Source: SIG607 sp045533195 (GTDB lineage: Bacteria > Bacillota > Clostridia > Oscillospirales > Acutalibacteraceae). Taken from it: a stretch of 64,000 bases of DNA. The position numbers and the translations under genes are program-made. Location of the stretch: assembly GCA_045533195.1 (NCBI GenBank), contig JAZSHI010000007.1, positions 1 to 64,000 on the forward strand. The letters are read 5' to 3'. Shown here piece by piece: positions 17,140 through 25,370 of this stretch (positions within the stretch are counted from its first letter, which is position 1; the number at the start of each line of letters is the position of its first letter). The notes beneath the pieces were generated by a model. That model saw nothing but the letters and a program-made list of their open reading frames with translations. It had not been told where the DNA came from and ran no database searches.

Positions 17140-17580
17140 TTATTCCTCAACCTTCACGGTGATTTTTGCACTGATTCCTGTATAAAGACGAACCTCAGCT
17201 GAATATTCGCCGAAGTTTTTGATATCGGACATACTGGTTTTCTTTTTATCAAGACTAACAGAGAATTTCTTATTAATCTCGGCAGTCACTTCCTTAGAAG
17301 TAACTGCACCGAACAATTTGCCCTGACTTCCTGCTTTAGCCTTAATAACAACGGTCTGTCCGTCAAGCTTTGCAGCCAAAGCCTTTGCCGCATCAATTTC
17401 CTCCTGTTTATGATGAGCAGCAGCAGATTCTCTGTTTTTAAGCTCACTCATAGCAGCAGAATTTGCTTCTATTGCAAGATTTTTCGGGAAAAGGAAATTT
17501 CTTGCATATCCGTCACTTACATTTACAAGTTCGCCTTTTTTACCCTGACCTTTTACGTCAGCTGTTAATATAACCTTCAT
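17140..17580 (-). CDS. rplI: 50S ribosomal protein L9
   Basis: 146 residues, normal length. N-terminal RNA-binding domain MKVILTADVKGQGKKGE with GYARNFLFPKNLA, then the long connecting helix (~45-75) and C-terminal domain. L9 binds 23S rRNA domain V near the L1 stalk. Three bases downstream of the RNase J gene and two upstream of dnaB. Confidence 0.97.
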   Translation of the reverse strand: MKVILTADVKGQGKKGELVNVSDGYARNFLFPKNLAIEANSAAMSELKNRESAAAHHKQEEIDAAKALAAKLDGQTVVIKAKAGSQGKLFGAVTSKEVTAEINKKFSVSLDKKKTSMSDIKNFGEYSAEVRLYTGISAKITVKVEE

Positions 17581-17583
17581 TTT

Positions 17584-19464
17584 TTACATCTCCATTACTA
17601 TTGGTAGTATTATGGGACTTCTGCCCGTACGTTCTCTTATAAATTTAGAAACGCCGTCACGAAGTCTTGCTTTTATGGAAGAATAGTCGCCTATTCCCTG
17701 AATATAACATTTTTCAAGAATATCACAGGCAGTTTCATTAAGCTCTGCCATTAATTCTTCTGATTCCTTAACATAGACAAAGCCACGGGAGGTTACCTCA
17801 GGTCCTGAAACAATTTCACCCGTTACGCCGTCCATGGTAACCGCAACAATGATAATACCGTTATCAGCAAGATTCATTCTGTCCCTTAAAACAACGTTGC
17901 CAACATCACCGACACCCAGTCCGTCAACCAATAGTCTTCCGGCAGGAACATTGGAAACGACCTTTATTCCCTTTGTGCCGATTTCTATAACGTTGCCTAT
18001 ATCTGCAACAAGACAGTTTTCCTTCTTGATGCCTACAGCCTGAGCAAGTGCCACGCCGTGAACAAGATGTTTTTGTTCGCCGTGAACAGGAACAAAGTAT
18101 TTAGGATTTACAATGCTCATTAAAAGCTTTAATTCTTCCTGACAGGCGTGTCCTGAAACGTGAACATCGTACATTTTCTCATATACCACGTTTGCTCCTC
18201 GGCGCATAAGCTCGTTTATTACGTTGCCTACGGTTTTTTCATTACCGGGGATGGGGGTTGCAGAAATTATTATCATATCAGCCGGAATAATATCAATCTG
18301 CCTATGCTCTCCCATTGCCATTCTGTGAAGAGCTGAAAGAGGTTCTCCCTGACTTCCCGTAGTAACTATTACAAGCTGTTCGGGAGGATAATTTTTTATT
18401 GAGCTTATATCAATAAGCAGATTTTCGGGAATATGCAAATAGCCCATTTCGTGAGCAATATTAACAACGTTTTCCATACTTCTGCCCGAAACGGCAACCC
18501 TTCTGCCGCACCTTTCAGCCTGATAAATTATCTGCTGAATACGGTGAATATTGGAGGAAAAGGTTGCAACTATAATTCTGTGTTTACCCGCTTTTCTGAA
18601 AAGTGTGGCAAAGGTATCGCCCACAATTCTTTCACTTGCCGTAAAACCGGGACGCTCAGCATTGGTGGATTCGCAAAGAAGCGCTAAAACGCCTTCCTTT
18701 CCAAGCTCGGAAAAACGCGCAATATCAATTACCGTATCATCAATAGGCGTGGTATCAATTTTAAAGTCTCCCGTTTGTATAATGGTACCTGCACCGCATT
18801 TAATGGCAAGAGCTACGGCATCGGGAATTGAATGATTAACGTGGATAAGCTCTACAGAAAATTTTCCAAGCTTAACGGTGTCCCCTGCTTTAGTTTCAAT
18901 AAGCTTTGCTGAAGATAACAGCGAATGTTCCTTAAGCTTTCCCGATACAAGTCCTAAAGTAAGCTTTGTAGCATAAATGGGAACATTGAAATTTTTCAAA
19001 AGATATGGAATGGCGCCGATATGGTCTTCGTGACCGTGGGTAAGCACCATACCTTTTATTTTATCTTTATTTTCCAAAAGATAAGTAAAATCGGGGATTA
19101 TTACGTCAACACCGGGGGTAGATTCGTCAGGGAAACTCATTCCGCAATCTACAATAAACATATCGCCGTCATATTCATAAAGGGTAATATTTTTACCGAT
19201 TTCACCAAGACCGCCAAGCGGAATTATATGCACAGGCTTTTTAGGGCTTTCCTTAGGTTTAGTCTGAGGAGCAACATTCTTTTTTGGATAGCCTGTTTTT
19301 TTGGTAGGTTTTTTATCAAATTTTATTTCGGGTTTTCCTATATATTTCTTCTTTTTCTTTGCGGTTGTTTTTTTAGACTGAGCAGTATTTTTTGAAGATT
19401 TAATGGGTTTTCCCGTTTCTGCTCTGCGACGCTTCTTTTCCTGTGTCGCCTTTTCTTGACTCAT
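17584..19464 (-). CDS. rnj: Ribonuclease J
   Basis: 626 residues. A Lys-rich N-terminal extension of ~75 residues, absent from Bacillus RNase J1, precedes the metallo-beta-lactamase domain: PLGGLGEIGKN, then the zinc motif THGHEDHIGA, with beta-CASP motifs and C-terminal domain after ~500. RNase J has 5'-3' exonuclease and endonuclease activity in mRNA decay and rRNA maturation. The basic extension may aid RNA or ribosome contact (inference). First gene of the operon; strong promoter 70 bases upstream. Confidence 0.95.
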   Translation of the reverse strand: MSQEKATQEKKRRRAETGKPIKSSKNTAQSKKTTAKKKKKYIGKPEIKFDKKPTKKTGYPKKNVAPQTKPKESPKKPVHIIPLGGLGEIGKNITLYEYDGDMFIVDCGMSFPDESTPGVDVIIPDFTYLLENKDKIKGMVLTHGHEDHIGAIPYLLKNFNVPIYATKLTLGLVSGKLKEHSLLSSAKLIETKAGDTVKLGKFSVELIHVNHSIPDAVALAIKCGAGTIIQTGDFKIDTTPIDDTVIDIARFSELGKEGVLALLCESTNAERPGFTASERIVGDTFATLFRKAGKHRIIVATFSSNIHRIQQIIYQAERCGRRVAVSGRSMENVVNIAHEMGYLHIPENLLIDISSIKNYPPEQLVIVTTGSQGEPLSALHRMAMGEHRQIDIIPADMIIISATPIPGNEKTVGNVINELMRRGANVVYEKMYDVHVSGHACQEELKLLMSIVNPKYFVPVHGEQKHLVHGVALAQAVGIKKENCLVADIGNVIEIGTKGIKVVSNVPAGRLLVDGLGVGDVGNVVLRDRMNLADNGIIIVAVTMDGVTGEIVSGPEVTSRGFVYVKESEELMAELNETACDILEKCYIQGIGDYSSIKARLRDGVSKFIRERTGRSPIILPIVMEM

Positions 19465-19535
19465 TTAGTAACCTCCTATTAATTATTTATATAAATCGGC
19501 AATCAGCCATAATATCCCAATATATAGTTATATAT

Positions 19536-19564
19536 ATAATATTATATTTATAAAGATATGTCAA
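19536..19564 (-). promoter_or_regulatory. Promoter of the rnj-rplI-dnaB-tilS-ftsH operon
   Basis: Minus strand TTGACA (19559-19564), 17 bases, TATTAT (19536-19541). The leader of about 65 bases is very AT-rich and shows no obvious riboswitch. Confidence 0.75.
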
Positions 19565-19612
19565 GCCGATTAAATATATTATATACAGTTTTTCTAAATT
19601 TTAACAAAAAGA

Positions 19613-19645
19613 AAAACCGCGCCGAAAAAACTTCAGCACGGTTTT
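19613..19645 (-). terminator. Terminator of the small lipoprotein gene
   Basis: Arms 19632-19645 and 19613-19626 pair over 14 bases with two G-U pairs, followed by TTTTTC on the minus strand. Confidence 0.75.
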
Positions 19646-19657
19646 AAGTGATTTGAA

Positions 19658-20128
19658 TTATTCGATAACGATAGGATCGAGAATAATTTCAGCGTCGCCT
19701 TGGTTAACGTAGGCCTCAGCAGCCATCTTCTTAACTATAACACAGTCAAGAGTGTTACCGCCAATAAGTTCAGAGAATGCATCGTTTTCGCCGCCGTAAC
19801 CAACAGCATTTTCTTTGTTGTAATACTCAGCAATCTTCTGTCCGTCGCCACCATCAGTAGCATGACCAACCCTAAGGCCCTTTATATCTTTAATAGAGCT
19901 AAGGGTAAGGCCCTTGCCCTTCTTAATAGCAACAACGTAAGGATCTGTGCCTGCAAGAACGAGTTCTTCTTTTTCGTCATCGGCATCTTCATCAACGTCA
20001 TCCTGACCGGTAACAATGCCGGGGGTAGAAGAATTGTCTTTGTCATCATCCTTTGTTTCGCCACCGCCGCAAGCAACAAGGCTAAACATCATAAGAACTG
20101 CTAAAAGTAAAGCTAAAAGTTTTTTCAT
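19658..20128 (-). CDS. Short substrate-binding-protein-like lipoprotein
   Basis: 156 residues. Lipoprotein signal MKKLLALLLAVLMMFSLVACGGG with Cys20, then an acidic linker (to ~55) rich in Asp/Glu. The rest, DPYVVAIKKGKGLTLSSIKDIKGLRVGH...EYYN...FSELIGGNTLDCVIV, resembles one lobe of an amino-acid ABC transporter substrate-binding protein (family usually ~250 residues). Only one lobe is present, so it cannot form the usual ligand cleft. It has its own promoter and terminator, with no transporter genes nearby. Either a remnant or a one-domain sensor/decoy. Confidence 0.65.
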   Translation of the reverse strand: MKKLLALLLAVLMMFSLVACGGGETKDDDKDNSSTPGIVTGQDDVDEDADDEKEELVLAGTDPYVVAIKKGKGLTLSSIKDIKGLRVGHATDGGDGQKIAEYYNKENAVGYGGENDAFSELIGGNTLDCVIVKKMAAEAYVNQGDAEIILDPIVIE

Positions 20129-20174
20129 TTTTTATTCACCTTTCAAAAGTTTTGAAGTCTCATACTCCAAAGCA

Positions 20175-20203
20175 ATTATATACTATACTTTTGTTTTTTT
20201 CAA
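20175..20203 (-). promoter_or_regulatory. Promoter of the small lipoprotein gene
   Basis: Minus strand TTGAAA (20198-20203), 17 bases, TATAAT (20175-20180), followed by ribosome site AAAGGTGA. Confidence 0.75.
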
Positions 20204-20213
20204 CTGTTTTTTA

Positions 20214-21386
20214 TTAAATACGTGCAACGCCCGATTTTCTTGCAGCTTCGGCAACCTTTTCGGCTACGGTCTTACCGATTCTCTCATCAAAAGCATAGGG
20301 CATAATGTACTCTTCGTTAAGTTCTTCATCGCTGACAAGAGAAGCGATAGCCAAGGAAGCCGCCATCTGCATTTCTTCGTTAATGTCACTTGCTCTTACA
20401 TCCAATGCGCCACGGAAAATGCCGGGGAATGCCATAACGTTGTTTATCTGATTGGGGAAGTCGGAACGTCCTGTACCAACAATTCTGGCTCCAGCTGCCT
20501 TTGCCAAATCAGGCATAATTTCGGGAACAGGGTTTGCCATGGGGAATACTATAGCATCGCTGTTCATAGACTTAATCATTTCTTCATCCACAACACCGGG
20601 AGCAGAAACACCGATAAATACGTCTGCGCCAACCATAGCATCCTTAAGAAGACCTGTCTTCATTTCTCTGTTTGTAACCTTGCTCATTTCAGCCTGAGCA
20701 GGATTAAGTTGACTGTCACCCTCAACAATAATGCCGAAACGGTCAACCATTGTAAGATTTTTAACTCCAAGCTTCAAAAGATGCTTACCGATAGCGATAC
20801 CTGCGCTACCTGCACCGTTGATAACACATTTAATTTCGCCGATTTCCTTTTTGGTAAGACGTAATGCGTTTAAAAGCGCCGCGCCAACAACAACGGCAGT
20901 ACCGTGCTGGTCATCGTGGAATACGGGAATATCGCAAAGTTCCTTAAGCTTCTTTTCAATTTCAAAGCAACGGGGAGCGGCAATATCCTCAAGGTTAATA
21001 CCGCCGAAGGAACCTGAGATAAGATAAATGGTTCTTACAATTTCATCAACGTCCTTACTTCTTACGCAAAGGGGGAAGGCGTCAACGTCAGCAAATTCCT
21101 TAAAGAGAACACACTTACCTTCCATAACAGGCATACCTGCTTCGGGACCGATATCACCAAGTCCCAAAACTGCGGTACCGTCGGTAATTACGGCAACCAT
21201 ATTCCATCTGCGTGTAAGCTCAAAGGATTTATTATAATCCTTGTTGATTTCAAGACAGGGCTCTGCTACACCGGGGGTATAGGCAATAGACAACTGCTCT
21301 TTATTGGTTACGGGAGTACGGGAAACAACTTCGAGTTTGCCCTTCCATTCGTAATGCTGTTTTAATGCTCTTTCTTTAATATCCAT
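20214..21386 (-). CDS. Malic enzyme (malate to pyruvate, decarboxylating)
   Basis: 390 residues, the short bacterial form without a phosphotransacetylase domain. Seen: SIAYTPGVAEPC near residue 30, FHDDQHGTA near 155, NAD(P)-binding INGAGSAGIAIG near 190. The family oxidises malate to pyruvate and CO2 with NAD or NADP. It lies 17 bases downstream of an Ldh-family dehydrogenase that may also use malate. Together they could balance NADH and NADPH or supply pyruvate (inference). No terminator is evident before the lipoprotein promoter. Confidence 0.93.
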   Translation of the reverse strand: MDIKERALKQHYEWKGKLEVVSRTPVTNKEQLSIAYTPGVAEPCLEINKDYNKSFELTRRWNMVAVITDGTAVLGLGDIGPEAGMPVMEGKCVLFKEFADVDAFPLCVRSKDVDEIVRTIYLISGSFGGINLEDIAAPRCFEIEKKLKELCDIPVFHDDQHGTAVVVGAALLNALRLTKKEIGEIKCVINGAGSAGIAIGKHLLKLGVKNLTMVDRFGIIVEGDSQLNPAQAEMSKVTNREMKTGLLKDAMVGADVFIGVSAPGVVDEEMIKSMNSDAIVFPMANPVPEIMPDLAKAAGARIVGTGRSDFPNQINNVMAFPGIFRGALDVRASDINEEMQMAASLAIASLVSDEELNEEYIMPYAFDERIGKTVAEKVAEAARKSGVARI

Positions 21387-21403
21387 TTTTTACACCTCAT
21401 TAA

Positions 21404-22528
21404 TTATGAATATGAACTCTCGGTGAAGTCCTCAAATCTAACGTCACCCAGATAATCAACGGGATTAAGACCAACGTAGTTGCACATATCAAACATTTCT
21501 TTAACTGTGTTGATATTAACGTCAATTCCGTTTTCAAGTCTGTCTGCTTTGGCAAAAATTTCCTTTTCGCCGTGAGTATAAATTCTGTCGTGACCTTCGC
21601 TCTTCGGTGATTCACGAAGTTCTCTTAAGAATGTGGAAAGATGCTCTTTAATAGCATCGGGATCGCCAAACACCTTGGGATCAATAGCAATAAAGCCGTG
21701 ACAGGTTCCGCCCTTGCCGCCGATATGGGTATGGTTTGAAGTAAGTCCCATAGAGAGAATAGAACAGAAGATTTCACAGAACATACCATAGCCGTAGCCC
21801 TTGTGACTGCCTGTCTGCTCAGTTTCTCCGCCAAGAGGCATAATACCGCCGCCCTTTTTAGCCACGATATTTTTAAGAACGTCACTTGCATCGCTTGAGC
21901 CCTTGCCTGTTGCATCAAGTGCCCAACCGTCAGGAAGGGGTTTATTTAACTTATTGTAGATTTCAAGCTTACCGCGTGTAACAACGGTTGTTGAAGCATC
22001 AAAGAAGAAATCATAAGGTTCAGCAGGCATAGCAACAGCAATAGGGTTACTGCCAAGCATAGCAAGTCTGCCAAAGGTAGGCACCATTATTGCTTCGCTG
22101 TTGGTCATAGCCATACCAAGAAGTCCTGCATCCGAGGCCATTTTTGCATAGTATCCTGCAATACCGAAATGGTTGGAATTTCTTACCGTTACAATAGCCA
22201 TACCGGCCTTTTTAGCCTTCTCAATAGCAATGTTCATTGCCTTATGAGAAATAAGCTGTCCCATACCGTCATTACCTTCAATAACGGCAGAAACGGGGGT
22301 TTCATAAACCACCTCAGGCTTTGCATCTATTTTAATGAGTCCTTTTTCGATTCCCTTGTGATAACGGGCAAGTCTCTGCATACCGTGAGACTCAATTCCG
22401 TAAAGGTCGGAAAGAAGAAGTACGTCGGTAATAATACGGCTTTCTTCCTCTTTAAAACCGAATTTGTTGAAGCAGTCGATACAGAACTTTTCAAGCTCTT
22501 TATAACTGTATCTTATGTAGTTTGACAT
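21404..22528 (-). CDS. Ldh family (type 2 malate/lactate) dehydrogenase
   Basis: 374 residues from the ATG at 22528, preceded by AGAGGTGA. A GTG nine bases earlier overlaps that site and is rejected. Typical of the LDH2/MDH2 family with its own fold: SDLYGIESHGMQRLARY, NSNHFGIAGYYA, MTNSEAIMVP, and GHKGYG near 250. Members oxidise malate, L-lactate, ureidoglycolate or 2,3-diketo-gulonate; the substrate cannot be chosen from sequence alone. Adjacency to malic enzyme favours malate. First gene of the pair. Confidence 0.88.
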   Translation of the reverse strand: MSNYIRYSYKELEKFCIDCFNKFGFKEEESRIITDVLLLSDLYGIESHGMQRLARYHKGIEKGLIKIDAKPEVVYETPVSAVIEGNDGMGQLISHKAMNIAIEKAKKAGMAIVTVRNSNHFGIAGYYAKMASDAGLLGMAMTNSEAIMVPTFGRLAMLGSNPIAVAMPAEPYDFFFDASTTVVTRGKLEIYNKLNKPLPDGWALDATGKGSSDASDVLKNIVAKKGGGIMPLGGETEQTGSHKGYGYGMFCEIFCSILSMGLTSNHTHIGGKGGTCHGFIAIDPKVFGDPDAIKEHLSTFLRELRESPKSEGHDRIYTHGEKEIFAKADRLENGIDVNINTVKEMFDMCNYVGLNPVDYLGDVRFEDFTESSYS

Positions 22529-22700
22529 ATCGGTCACCTCTTAAATTTTTACCCATAAAAATTATATCACTAAAAGGCAAATATTTCTACAGTTATTTAG
22601 AATAATTATATAAAATTTTTTTAGTAATAATAGACAATCTTTGACAAAATATACATTTACTTAAATTTCCCTTTGTGTTAAAATATTTCGGGTGATTAAA

Positions 22701-23336
22701 ATGTATGTAATTTTTGATATGGACGGCACACTTTTAGATACACAAAAAATCTATATGCCCGCTTGGAAATATGCAGGGGATATTCAAGGTTTTGACCATA
22801 TGGATAAAACAGCTCTGCTTCTTTGCGGTACTAATGCAGCAGGTAGTAATAGTTTTTTAAAAGAACACTTCCCTACTCTTGATATTAAAAAATTCAAGAG
22901 TGATGCCGATGTTTACGTAAACGAAAATCTCACCGTAAGATATAAAGAGGGCGTAAAAGAAACTCTTGATTTCTTAAAAGAAAAAGGCGTTAAATTAGGT
23001 CTTGCTTCGGGAACAAGCAGAGAAAAGGCGCTGTTTCGCCTAACTAAAGTAGGAGCCCTTGACTATTTTGACGTTACCATTTGCGGAAATGAGATTGAAA
23101 ACGGAAAACCTGCTCCCGATATCTTCTTAAAAGCTGCCCAGCTTCTTGGAGCAAAAAATGAAGAATGTATTGTATTTGAAGACTCCGACAACGGCATAAA
23201 ATCAGGCTTTAATGCAGGTATGAAGGTTATAGGCATCCCCGACGTTAAACCCTTTACCAGTGACTTAAAAGCAATGCTCTTTGCAGAGTTCGACAGAATG
23301 GACAAGGCGATAAATTTATTAAATGAAATATTATAA
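22701..23336 (+). CDS. HAD-family phosphatase/phosphoglucomutase-like hydrolase
   Basis: 211 residues from ATG 22701 (GGGTGA just upstream; an in-frame GTG at 22692 overlaps that site). HAD motif I DMDGTLLDT near residue 6, motif II ASGTSREKA, motif III lysine in NGKPAPDIF, motif IV FEDSDNGI. The helical cap after motif I marks subfamily IA, which contains phosphoglycolate phosphatases and beta-phosphoglucomutases. Acts on a small phosphorylated metabolite; which one is not deducible. Monocistronic with a terminator 46 bases after the stop. Confidence 0.88.
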   Translation: MYVIFDMDGTLLDTQKIYMPAWKYAGDIQGFDHMDKTALLLCGTNAAGSNSFLKEHFPTLDIKKFKSDADVYVNENLTVRYKEGVKETLDFLKEKGVKLGLASGTSREKALFRLTKVGALDYFDVTICGNEIENGKPAPDIFLKAAQLLGAKNEECIVFEDSDNGIKSGFNAGMKVIGIPDVKPFTSDLKAMLFAEFDRMDKAINLLNEIL

Positions 23337-23381
23337 AACGGCGAATATTGCCCTACCTTCCCCCTTCCCTAATCCCTAAAA

Positions 23382-23412
23382 AAAGACGGCTAAATTTAGC
23401 CGTCTTTCTCTT
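23382..23412 (+). terminator. Terminator of the HAD gene
   Basis: Perfect 13-bp stem (23382-23394 with 23395-23407) with pyrimidine tail TTTCTCTTT. The sequence before it, TTCCCTAATCCCTAAAAAAAGAC, recurs before the terminator at 24389. Confidence 0.8.
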
Positions 23413-23413
23413 T

Positions 23414-23526
23414 GCCTTCCTCTGACGAGGAAGGGGGACCGCTTGCGGTGGAAGGAGAGAAAACAAAAATCTCTCCCTCAGTCTTTTTGCTTTGCAAAAA
23501 TCCAGCTCCCTCGTCAGATGGAGCCC
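23414..23526. repeat. Palindromic intergenic element, copy A
   Basis: Starts GCCTTCCTCTGACGAGGAAGG and ends with the near-complement of that arm (CTCCCTCGTCAGATGGAGCC). Internal blocks GGGGGACCG-hairpin-CGGTGGAAGGA and CTCCCTCAGTC with TTGCTTTGCAA are shared with copies at 24424 and 46141. No open gene; MITE-like. Confidence 0.65.
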
Positions 23527-23562
23527 TATTTTTTCTTTCGCTTTACGCCAAACAACTGACCG

Positions 23563-23997
23563 TCATTTTAATACCGATAAATTACATATTGTCAACTGCT
23601 TCTTTAATGCATACTCATAGGTTTTATACGCTCCGCCCCAACTATGATTTATGTAGCATATTGCAAACTGTGACTTATCAACCATATATTTATTCTTTTC
23701 TATAATAGCCGCCTTAAAATAATATTTTTCAAAGCCTTGGGGATAAATAATCTCATCAAATAGTGTTTTATCAAATATTTTAAAGCTTAAATACGGAATC
23801 ACTAAAACGTTTTTTATATTAGGATATTTTTTCTTTAAATTATGAACTACTCCAGCACTCATTCGGTCAAAACCGCCTTGTCCACCGTTAAGAAAAACCG
23901 TCACGCCTTTTTCTATATACTCGATTATCGTTCTTTCCAATTGTTCAACCGAAATATCATAACACTCATTATGACCTATAAAAACTGCTGTATCCAT
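23563..23997 (-). CDS. SLOG/DUF1273-family Rossmann protein
   Basis: 144 residues: VFIGHNECYD at the N-terminus, then VTVFLNGGQGGFDRMSAG (the Gly-rich nucleotide-binding turn), KYPNIKNVLVIPYLS and AICYINHSWGGAYKTYEYALKK. This is the pattern of DUF1273/YpsA-like members of the SLOG superfamily (related to DprA and LOG), thought to bind nucleotides or nucleotide derivatives. Divergently transcribed from an XRE repressor across a 95-base region with palindromes, suggesting repressor control. Some SLOG proteins act in phage defence or stress; no effector partner is seen here. Confidence 0.75.
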   Translation of the reverse strand: MDTAVFIGHNECYDISVEQLERTIIEYIEKGVTVFLNGGQGGFDRMSAGVVHNLKKKYPNIKNVLVIPYLSFKIFDKTLFDEIIYPQGFEKYYFKAAIIEKNKYMVDKSQFAICYINHSWGGAYKTYEYALKKQLTICNLSVLK

Positions 23998-24012
23998 TAA
24001 TTTTCTCTCCTT

Positions 24013-24081
24013 TGTCCTATCAATAGGACATATATTTGATAATTATAGTATAAACTATTTTTGTCCTAAATCAAGACAAAA
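24013..24081. promoter_or_regulatory. Divergent regulatory region with two operator-like palindromes
   Basis: An 18-base palindrome TGTCCTAT-CA-ATAGGACA (24013-24030) and a looser one TTTTGTC-N9-GACAAAA (24059-24081) share the half-site TTGTCCTA. Between them lies the AT-rich TATAAT/TATACT sequence of the divergent promoters, so binding at either site would block start or ribosome access. Likely targets of the XRE protein encoded next door. Confidence 0.6.
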
Positions 24082-24092
24082 GGTAGAAAATT

Positions 24093-24332
24093 ATGAAAAG
24101 AATTATTGACGGTCAACAGTATAATGTTATCGGACATAAGATAAAAGAAGCTCGCGAAATGAGAGGTTACAGTCAAAAACAGCTTTCTGAAAAAATGGAG
24201 CTGATGGCTGTATATACTTGTCGCGGTTCACTTTCCCGTATTGAAAACGGCAAACGAGCAGTTACTGATATTGAAATAGATGCCATCTCAAAAATCCTTA
24301 ATGTTTCATTAGATTATTTATTTGGCAGATAA
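24093..24332 (+). CDS. XRE-family (Cro/CI-type) transcriptional regulator
   Basis: 79 residues, essentially one helix-turn-helix domain: IGHKIKEAREMRGYSQKQLSEKM, SRIENGKRAV, and ISKILNVSLDYLF. An insertion around MAVYTCRGS lengthens the turn. Binds DNA as a dimer. The palindromes just upstream of its own start are the likely operators, giving autoregulation and control of the SLOG gene. A terminator and a MITE-like repeat follow. Confidence 0.88.
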   Translation: MKRIIDGQQYNVIGHKIKEAREMRGYSQKQLSEKMELMAVYTCRGSLSRIENGKRAVTDIEIDAISKILNVSLDYLFGR

Positions 24333-24388
24333 ACAATTTTTTCGTACAAAAAGCACCTATTCCCCAATTTCCCCTTCCCTAATCCCTA

Positions 24389-24420
24389 AAAAAAGACAGC
24401 GAGTTTTCGCCGTCTTTTTC
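24389..24420 (+). terminator. Terminator of the XRE gene
   Basis: Stem AAAGACaGCGA/TCGCcGTCTTT with one mismatch and a T-rich tail; it is a sister of the hairpin at 23382, with the same preceding sequence. Confidence 0.75.
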
Positions 24421-24423
24421 TTT

Positions 24424-24561
24424 GCCTCCCTTGCCCTAAAGGGAGGTGGATTTTGTGTAGCAAAAGACGGAGGGATTCAAATTCAATAACCATCTATCAA
24501 TAATTATTACATTATCCTCCCACCATCTCCGATGGTCCCCCCTCCTTTAGGCAAGGAGGGC
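24424..24561. repeat. Palindromic intergenic element, copy B
   Basis: Opens GCCTCCCTTGCCCTAAAGGG and closes with near-complementary CTCCTTTAGGCAAGGAGGGC. Each end is itself a hairpin. The internal block GGTGGATTTTGTGTAGCAAAA and CCTCCCACCATC matches the family. It ends two bases before the pdaB stop codon. Confidence 0.65.
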
Positions 24562-24563
24562 TT

Positions 24564-25319
24564 TTAATTTTCAATTTTGCACTGTGTACCATCATGTTTA
24601 ATTTCATAATTTTCCTTTAAAATCAAATCCTCAATAAACACAAACTCATATCCTTCATCTAACAGCGTTTTAAGTATATTAGGTAACGCCGCAGGTGTAT
24701 GGTCGGCGTCGTTGTGGAACAGCACAATAGAGCCGTTTTTAACCTTTTTTGTCACTCTTTTGCAAATGCTGTCGGGAGTAGCATTATCCTTCCAATCTAA
24801 TGAATCAACATCCCACTGAATACAGTACATTCCCATTCCCTCAATAGTTTCTACAACGTGGTTATCATAATCACCGTATGGCACACGGATAAGGGTTGGT
24901 GTTCTGCCAGTAACCTTCGCGATTTTATCGTTACAGCACTCTATTTCATTTTTTATCTGCTCACTGCTTAGCTTTGTCATATAGGGGTGTGTATTAGAGT
25001 GATTTTCTATCCTATGCCCCGCGTCACTTAATTGCTTTACCGATTCGGGATATTTATCCACCCAAGCTCCTACAACAAAAAAGGTGGCAGGAACATTATA
25101 ATCACTTAGTATTTTTATAAGCTCTCCCGTATCGTCATTACCCCAAGCCGCATCAAAGGAAATCGCTATCTGTTTTTTATCACTCTCTACGCAATAAATA
25201 GGAAGTTTTCTATTTTGCCCCGCAAAAGTAACCGTTGTTCCTATAATACAAATAGTCAATGCCAAAAACAAACTGCAAAAAAGAGTTATATGTCTTTTAG
25301 TTATAATAATACTTTTCAT
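24564..25319 (-). CDS. pdaB: Polysaccharide deacetylase, PdaB-like
   Basis: 251 residues. One N-terminal membrane helix or uncleaved signal (~10-33), then a NodB domain: ISFDAAWGNDDT (catalytic Asp and metal Asp), HSNTHP (metal His pair), RVPYGDYD and IVLFHND. The FDAAWGN form is typical of sporulation PdaB and related YlxY proteins, which maintain the cortex or act in its early synthesis. The ribosome site GGAGGG lies inside the terminator of the upstream sugar operon, so pdaB may be expressed mainly on read-through or processed transcripts. Confidence 0.85.
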   Translation of the reverse strand: MKSIIITKRHITLFCSLFLALTICIIGTTVTFAGQNRKLPIYCVESDKKQIAISFDAAWGNDDTGELIKILSDYNVPATFFVVGAWVDKYPESVKQLSDAGHRIENHSNTHPYMTKLSSEQIKNEIECCNDKIAKVTGRTPTLIRVPYGDYDNHVVETIEGMGMYCIQWDVDSLDWKDNATPDSICKRVTKKVKNGSIVLFHNDADHTPAALPNILKTLLDEGYEFVFIEDLILKENYEIKHDGTQCKIEN

Positions 25320-25357
25320 AAAAAACGCCCTCCATACAAAATGTATGAAGGGCGCTT
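25320..25357 (-). terminator. Terminator of the deacetylase/NagB-like operon, carrying the pdaB ribosome site
   Basis: On the minus strand GCGCCCTTCATACA pairs with TGTATGGAGGGCG, followed by TTTTTT and then directly by the pdaB ATG. GGAGGG, the only plausible ribosome site for pdaB, is in the 3' arm. Confidence 0.8.
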
Positions 25358-25370
25358 AAAATATATTCGA

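Noticed and set aside
20016..20864. 282-residue plus-strand open frame
   Set aside because: Antisense to the malic enzyme gene and the lipoprotein start; Cys/His/Asn-rich composition with no domain, no ribosome site.
23412..23705. 97-residue plus-strand frame after the HAD gene
   Set aside because: Its first half is the palindromic repeat and its second half is antisense to the SLOG gene.
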